Source of the DNA: Spinacia oleracea | Taxonomy: Eukaryota; Streptophyta; Magnoliopsida; Caryophyllales; Amaranthaceae | DNA length: 64,000 nucleotides | Direction of reading: 5' to 3' | NCBI RefSeq assembly: GCF_020520425.1 | Contig: NC_079489.1 | Location: forward strand, 19,802,001-19,866,000 | In this document: piece after piece, positions 11,612-23,200 of the stretch | Layout of the letters: every line of letters begins with the position of its first letter | Position numbering within the stretch: position 1 is the stretch's first letter | Notes under the pieces: model-generated | The model's input: the letters and a program-made list of their open reading frames with translations, nothing else | Told to the model about the DNA's origin: nothing | The model's database searches: none | Position numbers and translations under genes: made by a program

Positions 11612-11844
11612 AATAGAATATATAGTGATCGATCTCTTAGCATAACATCTAAGTCAACTAAAAACGTCCTTATAATGGAAGACTCACCAAACCCCCTAAC
11701 AAAACAAACAAACAAACAACAAACCTCATCAACCTCCATAGCTTCTTCTTCTTCTCCTTCTTAAGTTCTTAACTTACAATTTTCTCTCTCTTTTTTTTTT
11801 TAAAAAAAAAGGGAAAAAAGATTCTAATTATTATCACAACAAAG
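11612..11844 (+). promoter_or_regulatory. Candidate promoter and 5' leader of the gene at 11845
   Basis: A possible TATA element (GAATATATAG) lies near 11614. It is followed by an A/C-rich stretch and then long CT-rich runs (about 11735-11795), a common composition for plant 5' leaders. The transcription start is not determined. Confidence 0.3.
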
Positions 11845-12219
11845 ATGGAGGGTTTAATTCCAATGTTATTTAAGGCTGTAAAGAAAAACAAGATTCGTAG
11901 GCAATATAGGTGCCTCTCTATGGGAGCTGCACAAACTTATAACTTAGCTGATTTTTATGATTATGGTGAACATGATCAATATCATCATCAAGGTGGCAAG
12001 TTGGAGACGACGGACGCCCCTCGACCTCGGACGGAGGCACGTAACAACGAGTTCGAAGGAAGAAGTAAAGGTCATCGACGGTATGGGTCGTCTGTCGGAG
12101 AGTATGGAGTTAATGGTGAAAGATATGATGAAAGATATGGTGTTGTTTCTCCTCCTAAGCAAATTATCAAGAGATATACAAGTCATAGGATGTTCTCTTG
12201 CATTACAGGTGGCATTTAA
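11845..12219 (+). CDS. Small conserved plant protein of unknown function (124 aa)
   Basis: This single open frame starts MEGLIPMLFKAVKKNK and ends SHRMFSCITGGI. The layout is a hydrophobic MEGLIP start, a basic patch (KKNKIRR), a YRCLS motif, a Tyr/His/Asp-rich middle, Arg-rich repeats, and a C-terminal SPPKQIIKRYTSHRMFSC motif. I recognise it as resembling a family of short uncharacterised plant proteins with the same two end motifs, from memory only. There is no signal peptide or membrane segment. The start is the first ATG after a CT-rich leader, and no intron is needed. It is the only intact host-like gene in the left half of the window. Confidence 0.7.
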   Translation: MEGLIPMLFKAVKKNKIRRQYRCLSMGAAQTYNLADFYDYGEHDQYHHQGGKLETTDAPRPRTEARNNEFEGRSKGHRRYGSSVGEYGVNGERYDERYGVVSPPKQIIKRYTSHRMFSCITGGI

Positions 12220-13254
12220 TTATTCTAAGTATGTTCCCTTTTTTTTTATGAATTATGTAATACTTCTACTGTATCAGAAGAGGTTTGATTTGTTACACAA
12301 TTGTATAAATTTCCTACTTTTTTCCCAAAGGGTGTTGTCCCTTGTACATATATCAATCAATTATTTAGTCATGATCATGATTCATGTGGTTGATTACTGA
12401 TTAGTGGGAAAATGATTGTAATAAATATAGAATGATTAGTTGAATAAGACATGTTTGCCTGGCTTTACAATATTTTTTCATGGTTTTTGGACTCGGTTTG
12501 CGTTGGGTAGCTTAGTTAGGGAGGTTTTTTTTGATGAAGAGTGCATCCTTTTATTTTTCGGAATAAAAAAGGGGTTTCAAAACTACATGCACCTCGTATC
12601 CTCAGTTTTAACAAGTAGCCTAAGACCTTATTGGTACTTGACTATTTGAGTATGTTGTTGTCTTTCCAATTATTACGTGTTGTTTTCTTGCAATTCTGGA
12701 GTCGAACACATACTTATTCATATGGAGTATGGAGTATTATTAATGGTTGTAGATAGCAAACCTAGCTCTCATCCTAAAAAGTTGGAATGATTGCGTTTCC
12801 TGTTTAATAAAAACTCCAAATAGCAAATAGATCGTTAAGAATGCTTCCAATTTGATATCAAATCCTGAGTCATATATTCTGGTTTAAACGCTATTAACTA
12901 CGTAGGGCCAAAATAAGATCACGTTTTATTTTGTTCCCCGGGCATGGGGCAATGGGCATGGGTATACCCTAAATCCCTAATTAGTAATTACAAAAGAAAT
13001 ACTCCGTATCTTTGAGGGGTTTAGTCCATATACTTTTTACGAAATACAAAGTAGTCTACGACGTCGCCATTTCAAAGCAACCACTCAAAGACTTTTAATC
13101 GTCAAAGTTAATATATCTGGAATTTGCCTGCTTAAATTATCCGGACTATTTCATTAATCGGAATTTTATGAAATATTTCCGAGGTTTAAGTTTATCCATC
13201 AAATACCCTCGTAGTGTCAGGTATTCACCAAATACCCAAAGGTTTCATTTTCTT
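12220..13254. other. 3' flank of the small gene and intergenic DNA
   Basis: The first 200-250 bases are T-rich and probably contain the 3' UTR. Beyond about 12480 nothing coding is supported. A stretch at 13160-13250 shares AAATACCCTC/AAATACCC phrases with DNA near 7180, suggesting a dispersed repeat. Confidence 0.4.
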
Positions 13255-14590
13255 GCATGAGGAAGACAATGTGGTTGTTGTGTCACTACAATGGGTCAGA
13301 TTTTGATGTTAGGATGGAGGATGTTCATGCCGAATTTCATGGGGATGCTTAGGAGTATTTTTTTGGATTCACTTAAGCAAGGTGTGCTCTTGTCTCAAAA
13401 TTTTAGATTGTATTATAAGGATCCTAAATCGGGCAAGTTAATCGAGTTCTATAATTGATGAGCATGTTCAGTTGATGCTTGATGAGTTTAGGGGAAGAGA
13501 CCAAAGGCTTATGTTTAAGAAACTGTCCAAAAAATGAAGGATGAAAAGCGAGCCGAAGAAAAAGCTCTTAGATGTAGGTAGAAGGAAATTCAGAGGGATA
13601 GGGAGGAGGAGTTGATTGGATAGAAGGAGGAGTTATTGAGACAACAAGAACATGAGGAGTTGTTGAGGTACACTGTGGCTATTGAAGTCCCGGTAATATC
13701 GTGCTAGGACATGAGTGTTGAGTATTTTAGGGTGTATACTCAACCTAAGGAGATGGTAAGTGGGATGTCACAACCACAACCACAAATCCACCCCTCTACA
13801 CCACAAGCAACACCTACCCATCCTCTTCTCCACCACAAATAACACCTACCCACCCCTCTTCTCCACCACAAACAGCACCTACCCACCGCTCTTCTCCACC
13901 AGAAACATAATCTAACCACCCCTCTTCTCCGCCACAAACAGATTCTGCTACTCCCTCTTCTCCACCACAAAGATCCCCTGTTCAGGCTCCCCTTTCACTA
14001 CAAACAGAACCTCAAATAGAGCCTCAAACAGAATCTCAAACAAATCCTGCACCACCACTTCAACCACAATCAACAACTTAAAAAAAATGTAACACTCATC
14101 CACCTAGACAAAGAGGGTTTAGGGTTCCTAGAACTAGTGTTAAGAAACTTGGCATATTTATAGCAAATGAGAGGAATGTTAACAGAAGCAGCAGTAGGAG
14201 TAGGGAGGGTGGACAATCTGATGAGATTCCAATTAGGGATGGTAATGGTCCTGAGCCTGATGATGATTATGAGTTTGATGATGAGGAGAGTGAGGATGAG
14301 GACTTCTCTGTATCTGATGAGGGGGAAGATGATGATATGAGACAATTTGTGGATTCTGATGTGTAGGAGGAAGACATTCTGGAAGGGGATGTACGTGGGT
14401 GAAAAAAAAATTGAGAATTTCTTAGACGGGGAATCGCCTTTGGATAAGGTATACAAGAATGTGAAGGTTATGGGGAAGATGGTTTATGGGGAGATAAAAT
14501 TGGAATCTTGGATGATTTTCTATAGCTTGAAAACTACATATCTCAATAACCACAAATTTATACAAGATATTACTTATAAGCATCCTTAAA
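13255..14590 (+). pseudogene. Decayed transposase-like reading frame (possible MULE N-terminal region)
   Basis: Plus-strand translation gives LHYNGSDFDVRMEDVHAEFHGD-type sequence near 13285-13350, a Pro/Thr-rich repeat, then an Arg/Ser segment (PPRQRGFRVPRTS), an acidic run (DDDYEFDDEESEDEDF) and a QFVDSDV motif near 14340. This resembles the N-terminal half of plant Mutator-like transposases, but many in-frame stops and missing catalytic and SWIM regions make the assignment tentative. It is not expressed as one protein. Confidence 0.4.
13785..13985 (+). repeat. ~33-bp tandem repeat coding PTHPSSPPQT-like units
   Basis: Five to six imperfect copies of a CCACCCCTCTTCTCCACCAC-type unit lie inside the transposase-like pseudogene. 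The period is a multiple of three, so the repeat expanded within a reading frame. Confidence 0.7.
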
Positions 14591-15941
14591 TTAATATGCC
14601 CAAACTATGAAGCCTTAGTTAAACTTTCTTTTTAAGAAAAACCTATTTGGAAATGAAATAATAGGTTTATATTGTATGACATAATTAAATTTGTTTGAAT
14701 TTAATAATTGAAATCATTCCTTTAATACCAACTAATAAACCAGTTACAACTTAGTTCTATAGAGCTTTTACAATCAACCAAGATTATTAAACTAAAATAT
14801 AATAATTAAACTAAATGAATTAGAATTAGAAATTGAAGTATACCCTTAAGAGAAATTGAAGCGGAGAAGTAACAACAGTTGGAGCAACAAGCGAATCAAC
14901 AACAACAACATCAATAAATGCGGCAAGGAGGAGAGAAAGGGCAAGGTAAGAAGGGAGGAAGAGCAGGCCGGGCAAGAACAACAGCAACACCAACATCGAG
15001 GGCAACCACCCGACGCCATCAACAGTGGCGGTGAGCCCACTGGGGCGGCGAAACGACAGGAAAGTAAAAAAAGAAGTTAGGGTTTGACAAAATTGGGGTT
15101 TGGTTCGATTCAATTCAAGCAACCAATTGATAGAGGAGTTCAGATGGATTACCAATCAATGGGATGATGAAAGTAATAATGGCCGACAAAAATGGCCAGC
15201 GGGCAAGGTGATGGCACAAGGTAAGGAAGAAAGAGAGAGAAACCAGAACGATCAACACGGCATCATCAACAACCGCTCACGTGGCAGCACCGACGAGGAG
15301 AGTTAATCAGCGACGAGGCAGCGTCGACGAGGAAAGTTGATCGGCGGCGAGGCAGCTGCTCCGGCGACATACATGAGATAATTAGGCTGAAGGGAGAGGG
15401 GAAGGGAAATACGTGAAGGAGAGAGAAGGGAAAATGAGGGAGATGGTTGGGGTTTTGGTTTTGGTTTCCTTAAAAAGGAAGTAAGGCTTTTAGTTGTTTT
15501 TAGATTTCTCCGGAAAAGGTCTTGCCACGTAAGTAAAGGAGGAATGGAAATTTGACAACAAAGGCAAAATAGTTTGGTTGTCTATTTAATCAACAAAACC
15601 AGATTTGTAAATTCCCAATTAAAACATTAAACCATTCAAATAAAGTACTTATAAATTTATGTTTAGGAAATATATATTCAAGGAAAATAAAAAGACAAAA
15701 TCTAAACTCTTTAAACGAATAAATTTCTAATAAAAATAAAATTGTCCCGAGGTAAAACTCGAGAATAAATTCGGAGAATAAATTAAATATAATAATAAAA
15801 ATTTCAAATTCATTCACCAATTTAATAAAATTTCAAGGTCTTAATCTCAATTTAGGTATAAGAGAAATTTTAATAACATGTTTAAAACGATAATTACTCT
15901 TTATACCATATTAAGAGTTGCTTAAAATCAGGGTTGTTACA
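14591..15941 (-). repeat. Partial LTR of a Ty3-gypsy-like element (one end visible)
   Basis: On the minus strand it begins at 15941 with TGTAACAACCCTGATTTTAA, the LTR start style of plant chromoviruses. No matching CA end or target duplication was found to the left, so the left limit is only where the neighbouring pseudogene ends. The more GC-rich 14850-15380 has open frames on both strands, none convincing as a gene. Confidence 0.45.
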
Positions 15942-16505
15942 TGTCAGGAAAATATTGCATCCATACTTTACCATCAAAGAGATCATTATGATCCTCCAAG
16001 AACTGGTTTCCCTTCCAAGGACAAACCATGTAAGTCCAGCTCACAAGCAGTTCGTTCATTTGGAGAAGACTCCTAATGATATGGAAAGGATGGCCTACTA
16101 TGTTAGGCTCCACAATGGTAAAAGCGTAACTAGCATAAGTGACCAGCTTATCAGCCTCTGACACAGAGCCAACCTCAGGGATAGACATGAGCGACGCATC
16201 TCGTGCCTTATCCTTCAAACCCTGGATCCTTTTGAGAGTCAATACCATTAGGTGTGCGAGATATAATGATCCCCATACAGTGAGGATCCACAAAGGGCCA
16301 AACACCTGCTCCATGGAGTTTTCCTCGCAAGAATGTGCTTGTACACCGTCACTAAACATACATCTGTAAAACATGCCCAGAATTATGGGAGCTAGTGCTA
16401 AGGGAGTTTCTGACGATGTTACTATATTCACAGTAAACTTTAACAGGAAAGAGGCGCACTACCACTCCTAATCATGATCAAACGAGCAAGAGCACGACTC
16501 ACAGT
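15942..16505 (-). pseudogene. C-terminal half of a plant-mobile-domain (PMD) gene
   Basis: Minus-strand translation (about 15942-16415) includes SSETPLALAPIILGMFYRC and then VFGPLWILTVW. This matches the PMD layout, in which an 'LALA' helix is followed by a GPLW motif. The matching N-terminal half is on the same strand at 43235-44819, across the Tat/CACTA insertion. A frameshift near 16430 and truncation at 15941 by an LTR confirm it is broken. PMD genes occur both as host genes and as passengers of MULE and gypsy elements; which applies here is unclear. Confidence 0.6.
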
Positions 16506-16970
16506 TGATGTGGCCTAAAAGAATGCCACCTGACTGTACTATCAAAGCCCAGAAAAGGCCCAAAAGCCTGCCTGCGGGCTTTTCTCAACTTCACAGGGCC
16601 AAGGCCCAAACGATTAAAGAGGCCCACTTGGTCCAAACCAAGCCTCCAAAAACTTAGCAGGACACGTGTCCTGATCTTGCATAAACACCCAATCATGCAG
16701 GACCAGTTCCCGAGAAACCCTAGCACTGTAAATAGTGCAGATCCCTAGGTAAAAGAAAATCAATTCATTCCCACCAACCTAAGAACTATCTTTGCTCTGC
16801 CTTCTCTCTACAAATTACTTATCTCTCTAGCTTATACTTACTTAAGCATCGAAGGGAATATTCCTACGGGAATATTCTTATTTTGCAGGTTGCCAGAAGT
16901 TCGTGCCAGGTCATACTTGATACCTCCGAGGAACGCGTGCCACGTCAGCACCGTAAAAGATCCCACAACA
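16506..16970 (+). repeat. 5' LTR of the Tat-type element
   Basis: It runs from TGATGTGGCCTAAAAGAATG to CACAACA. It matches 25752-25970 joined to 42987-43234 with only scattered differences, such as AGAAAAGG versus AGAAAAAAGG. TATA-like TGTAAATAG lies near 16727. Confidence 0.85.
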
Positions 16971-16972
16971 TT

Positions 16973-16990
16973 TGGCGTCGTCTGTGGGGA
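16973..16990 (+). promoter_or_regulatory. Primer-binding site of the Tat-type element
   Basis: TGGCGTCGTCTGTGGGGA starts two bases after the 5' LTR. It resembles the TGGCGCCG(T)-type sites of Tat/Athila elements. The matching tRNA was not determined. Confidence 0.65.
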
Positions 16991-17001
16991 GGTACAATGT
17001 C

Positions 17002-19529
17002 ATGGCCGAACTACACTCTGACAGAGAGTACGCTGGTGGAGAAGAAGAGAGACGACACATTGAAGAAGCCAAACGAATCGTAAATGCAGGGAACACACCG
17101 CGACGGATGCAGGCTGAGGTGGTTGTAGAACAAGAACCAATGACCAAGGCGTCTCCGCCAGGCGGCCATCTAAGCCCCAGCGTCTGAGACGCCGTGTTAG
17201 ACGAGAATCTAGATTTGCTAGTCTCGGTGGGCTCCCTACGCGAGATCTTAACAGGATTCCAACAACAAATGAATCAGACCTTTCGACAACAGATGAGCAC
17301 TACACTGCAAGATGAAATTCGGAAAAATATGCTAATCTACTGCGCTGAGAGGAAGGCTCCGCAGAGGCCCCTCAGTCTAGGCGTCAATCGGATAAGCAGA
17401 ATGCCGCTCAGATCCAACGTTTGGAGGGCTGGAGAAGGTTCTCGTCCACAAGAAAGCAGGGGAGTCAGCCCTGTGCCTGAGCACTCGGGAAACGGCCGTG
17501 ACCCCCCCACCTTCTTACCTCGAAGGGATCCGTTCATACGACCATCGTCTAGGGGAAGCCCACCAGCCGTCTTATGGCCAGCCTCAAGGCGTCAAGAACA
17601 TTATGAGGCTGAATCTGAACTATCAGACACCGGGTCCACTCCTGTGATGGAAGATCCGCCATTTTATCCCACTACACGTGGACTGACCCAGATGACGCCC
17701 CATAGGGTAAGCATGCGCCCCCGCCTTCTATCCAACCGCCGTGAACCAACCTATCATATTCAGCAAGGGCTCAACAACCTGACGTTAAGGCACATGAGTA
17801 CCCCTTTCTCTAACGAGATCATGAACGCCCCGAAGGAACCCAAGGTAAAAACTCCTACAATTGAAGCTTATGACGGGACCACCGATCCCGATATGCACCT
17901 TGTCGCATACCGCCATCACATGTACGTCCAGGGAACCAATGAAGCCACTTGGTGCAAATACTTCCCAGCCACGCTCAAAGGAGTAACGTCTAAATGGTTT
18001 GAATGGCTGCCCCCAGGATCAATTGCCTCTTTTAACGAACTATAAACTTTGTTCTCTACGAGGTTCATGGCACACAAGGAAGAAAGGAAAACAAGCATGC
18101 ATTTGGGACGGATCCAACAAGGGAAAGACGAGTCCTTAAGAAGCTACGTGAAGCGTTTCAATCTAGAGGCTGGACATATCCCAGACTTGCCTGATGGTGT
18201 CTCTTTTGATAATTTTATCAGAGGATTGAAGAAGGGATCCTTCAAGTTTGACCTGGTTAAGAAGAGTGTAAGGACTATGGCCGAGGTCCTGGACTAGGCT
18301 GAAGCATTTATCCATGCAACAGAAATATGCAGCGCGTCAAAGGAAGGAAGGATTGGAGAAACAACAGACTCCTCCGGGAAGAAGGATAAAGTGGACCGAA
18401 AATCTCCACGAGTAAATGGCACATGAGCTCTCTCAAAAGAGCATGATACCAACTTTCCTAGGCACAAGAGAGAACGACCGCAAGAAAGGGAATATTTTGA
18501 GTACAACACATATCTTCTCACCATACTAAAAGACGTGGGGACAAGGTACGACCTTGATCGACCTTTCCCCATGAAGTCTCCTGCTGAGACTCGAGATCCC
18601 AAATTATATTGCCAGTTCCATGAAGATATAGGACATGAAACCAAGAATTGTAGAAGCTTGAAGAGGGCTTTAGATGGCCTAGCCTCCAAAGGACACCTCA
18701 AGAACTACTTACAGAAGAATTCTCATGACTTTGGAAAAAACCAATACAAAAAGAACAAGTCACCTGCCTCACCGACTAAGGGACAACACAGCGACGGAGG
18801 ATTTGTAGCCGTCATATCTGGAGGGCCAGCCGCTGGAGGACCCACCATGAGAGGACAGAAAGATTATGCTCGCCGCTTAGGACAAGTGCTGCTGTCAGCC
18901 AAAGCGCCAATGGATCCATTCCCAAAGATAGAAATATGTGAGTCAGATGGCGGACGGATAACCACGCCGCATGATGATCCCCTTGTGGTTGAATTCAAGA
19001 TATCTAACATGAGAGTTAAAGCATACTAATAGACACGGGAAGCTCGTCCGACATAATGAGTCTAGAATGCCTCAATCGCCTAGCGCACGACCCCAAAACC
19101 ATCGAAAGAATTCACTATCCCATCATTGGTTTCGGAGGGAGTATCATTCACCCTGTTGGCGTCATCACTCTGCCAGTTCGAATTGGGGATAGGAAGAATG
19201 GGCGAAAGATGGAGGTGGACTTCCTAATTGTTAAAGACTTGACTGCATACAATGTCATCTTGGGACGACCCACCTTAAACAAGATTAAGGTTGTAGTCGT
19301 CACCCATCTGATGCTTCTGAAGTTTGTGTGCGATGATGGAGTTATAGGCACCATACATGGAGATCAACAACAGGCTAGGGACAGATACCTGACGACCCTC
19401 AACCCGTCAGCATGGAAGCAAGATTCTGCCGAAATCAGAGGAAAACGAAAGCATGAAGATGAACCCCAAGTCGCCAAAGAAACTAGACCCGTCCAAATAG
19501 AAGCGGTCAAAATTGAAGAAAGTGGTTGA
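17002..19529 (+). pseudogene. Ty3-gypsy gag-protease remnant
   Basis: The frame opens with MAELHSDREYAGGEEERR. A retrotransposon gag domain follows at about 17840-18300 (TWCKYFPATLKGVTSKWFEW ... YVKRFNLEA), then a zinc-finger segment near 18600 (YCQFHEDIGHETKNC) and an aspartic protease with ILIDTGSSSDIM near 19030, ending in a GRPTLN motif. In-frame stops occur at about 17185, 18043, 18295 and 18424, and a frameshift at about 19025 separates gag from protease. The frame ends 60 residues past the protease, where reverse transcriptase would normally continue. The element could have moved only with proteins from a relative. Confidence 0.8.
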
Positions 19530-20239
19530 AAGTAGAACATCATTAGGGTAACTATTGTACTCAGAGCCTACAAAACGGCCTGGCTATTGTACTAGAGCCC
19601 ACAAAACGGCCTGTAAATGCTCGCCTAAGACGCGGTGAATGTAGCAAGCAATTTAGTAAATGAACACTTATCTGACGAATACAAGTCTCAGTTGAACCTT
19701 TAAAAAGGAACACTAAGGGGTGAAGAAACTCACCAGAAAATAATCCCTAAAATAGTGGCGTCAATATCTGCTAAATAAACAATACCCAGTGCTAATAAAC
19801 ACGAAGAGTTTGGACATACCCAGTGCTAATAAATACAAAGGGTTTAGACATCCAACATGACGCCTTTTCTTCGAAAGGCGCCCAAAAAAGAAAAGACTCA
19901 AACAAGAGCAAACATTCAGACATAAGACCTCATCCTTTGGATGGCGTCTAAAAAGACTAATCGTTTGACGGCCTGAGAAATGGCCTAGATTAGCGCCTCA
20001 AATTAGGCTGATCACCTAAAACACTGAGGTTTCCGTCCAACAAATGGACCCAAAGAAAGAATTTCCAAGAAATCAGTAACGAACTGATGGAATTAAAATA
20101 AAATAAAGTGCACAATGGCACGAATTGTTTATACATAGCGCCCAAGGCGCAAACAAACCAAATCAAATAAATGCCAAAAGGCATCAAAGTTATTACAAAC
20201 GCCCACGGCGTCATTCAAACCAACTACGAGAAAAGCCGC
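19530..20239. other. Non-coding interval between protease and antisense gene
   Basis: Reverse transcriptase, RNase H and integrase are expected here but nothing similar is seen. Short duplicated phrases occur (CAAAACGGCCTG at 19573 and 19606; ACCCAGTGCTAATAAA at 19780 and 19818). Confidence 0.6.
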
Positions 20240-23200
20240 TCAAGGATGAGGGGCAATAGAACTCCCGTCCTGGACGTCTTGGCCTTCAGGGGAGTTCACC
20301 TCGTCTTCCTCTATGTCCTCCTCCCCGTCACTGACGAACTCAGGGGGATCTAAGCCTAGGCGTCTAGCCTTCGAGACGGCTATCTGGTGGGAGATACGGC
20401 GTTTGAACCAGGAAAAGTCCTTCCCGTCCATAGACTGATCCCACGCCTTTTGGGCACTCTCCAAGATGGACTCCTCGCCCAACTTGAAAGAGCTTGCAGC
20501 CTCCTTACGCACGGCCTCAATCTTTCCCTGCATGGCCTTGAGCTGACCTTCAAGAACGTTCACCTTGGAAGAGAAATTAGTCACCCGCTCCGAGACGGAA
20601 GAGTACTCCTTTCTCAGCACGGCAAACCACCCCTCATGCTCCAGCAACTTCTCTTCATACTTCTCGGCGTCCTCCTCGGCCTTCTTCAGATCTTCCGTCT
20701 TGGATTTGATCTTCTTGTCCGCGTCCAAGTTGATCAATCTGGCCGTCTTCTCAGCATATTGCTCATGATTCTCGATCTGGTCCTTGTGCTTGAGCATCTC
20801 ATTATGCATATCAAAGCGATAGTTCCTACTCTCGGCACAGCGAATGAAAAGCTGCCAAAGACAACATAGAATTAAAAATAACGTACATATATAATCATAA
20901 CTACAGAGATCCAGGAGTAAGTGTCTCACATCAAGGACGAGGGACTGAATGGACCCAAAGAATCCCAAGTCAATCCCGGGGAGTGACCTCACATATTCCC
21001 CAGGGATGGCCGCATACACGTCCGCAAGGATCTTATCCTTCGCCTCGGAGCTAAAACGGGCAGAAGGGGGGATGCTCGCCACCTCGGTCCGCCGCATCCA
21101 CTTGAACATCTCAACTGAACCAAACGCCAAGATTATCAAACATCGTGCAAATCCCAACTTGACACGACAGATTTAAAGTACAGAAACACTAACCAATTGG
21201 CGAAGCTGCAGGAGAAGTAGAGGCATTATCAGTAGAAGGAGCCTCAGCTTCCTTGCCTTTACCCTTGTCCTCCTTGGACGAGGTGGTGGCGTCAGCAGCC
21301 TCAGTCTGTTCGACTGCTACTTCGTCAGCAGCTGCTCCGGCAGCACAATCCCTTTCGGTGTCCACCTGGGAAGGAACCTCCTTTTGTTCAGGAGGAGGAA
21401 TGAACGTCTGGGTAGGAAGAACCTCCCCCTCAACTAGGGGAACGGACGGTTTTGGTACCGACGGCTTTGTGGCAGCATCGGCCGTACCCATCTTCTTAAA
21501 GAAGGGTCGTTTTGGCTTAGGAGCCTCCGTCAAAGATGCAGGACGCTTCTTCGTAGCTGGCAAAGTGGGTTCCTAAAGATGCAGGAAGTCAGCGACCAAA
21601 TCATGATCAGAAACGAACAGAGGCAAAAACTTAAAAATAATAAATACAAATTACCTTGGCGACGTCACCAGAGGCACCCTCGCTGGACTTCTTGGAGGAG
21701 TCCTTTTTCTTGGCCTCCACGGCCTTGAGAATGTCCTCAGTATACACCTCGGACAGCCAAGTGGGTACTTCCACTACACCATTGTCTTCGGAGGATAGGC
21801 GATCCATGGCAGAACCTACAAAGCCAAGGGTTAAAAAAAAAAAAAGAAAAAAAGAAAAAAAGAAGAGGATGTTGAGTGAAAATCTATGGGGAACTACCTC
21901 TACTCAAATAGGAACAAATACCAACGGCCGAAAGAAAGACTATATTGGTGAATTGGCCGACATGGGGAAGCCAAGCATTAGGCACCCAGGCATGGCTCTT
22001 TGACGACAGCCGATACATCTCAGCCTGGAACAAGGGCTTCACTAGTTCCCACTCTCTGGACGAGAGGCGAGGGTTGTAATACCCCATATTTTTAGGCATT
22101 TTAATCATTTAATGCATTTTTTTAATATATATTTGATATTAAATTATTTTGGAGGGAAAAATATTCAAATATTTTGGAGGGAAAATATTCAAATGTTTTA
22201 GTGGGAATATTATTTTCAAAACTGAATTTAAATTAGTTGTTTGGATTTTATTAATTCCTAATTCTATTAGGAATCAATTTTGGAGAAAAAGAGTTTTAAT
22301 CAACTTAAAATTATTTTATAAATCCGAAAATTATGTTTAGTATTTTATAGAATCATTCTTATATGATAAGATATTTATGAGAATATATTTCGGATTTATT
22401 TTGGAAAAATAAGATAATTCTATTTAAAATTGGATTGTAAGAGTTTTACCAATTCAAAATTCCCTAAAAATACGAATTCTTTGATACAAATTCTTAAAAT
22501 TTCAGGATAAATCTTAATTAATTATTCAAGCCTCCGTTTAAAATTTCGTGATTTTATCTTTTGTATTTCTATTTTAAACAATTTTACTCTAAACTGAATA
22601 TCACCAAAATCATGACTAGATTCATAATCCTATCATAGCTTGAACACCAACCACGGCCATACCCCTTAGGGTTCCATTCTAACCCTAACCCTAATCCTAT
22701 ACCTATAAATACCCCCTACTTCATTCATCATCCCTCACACCAAAAGTTGAGAGCTTTCCCAAGCCCGCTCTTAAACTTCTTCTCCCTCTTTGGCTCTAAA
22801 CCTTCTTACCTAAAACCCTTAGACCACCACTACGACACCCCCGTCGTGCACTCCTTTCCGCCGACGTCTACCTTTTGGTGTCGTGACTTCCACACCCCAA
22901 TTGTTTTCAAAGCCTTCTCTTTTACGATCAGTTTTTACTATTTAAAATCTTCTAAATTAATGCCGTAATTTTTAAAAGTTTATTTTTGAAACCATGAGAT
23001 TGAAATTTTGATTTATAATACTGTTATTATGAATGCATAACTCATGAATTAAATTTAAGTCCATTGGATTTATTTTTATTAATTTAATTGAATGAATTAG
23101 GGTTTTATTTATTAATTGTTAGGAACTCGTGAGTGATCCGTAGCAGGATCAAACTAATCTTTGTGTGAGGTGTTATTTAATCAAGGTACGTGTATGTGGA

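Noticed and set aside
11944-12400. Overlapping frames on both strands of the small gene
   Set aside because: They are shadows of the MEGLIP frame at 11845, which has the conserved ends and a plausible leader.
13740-13970. Trp/Arg-rich minus-strand frame
   Set aside because: Antisense of the 33-bp Pro/Thr-coding tandem repeat.
14826-15306. Open frames on both strands, some Lys/Arg/Gln-rich
   Set aside because: They lie in GC-richer DNA of a likely LTR, contain low-complexity sequence and have no family resemblance.
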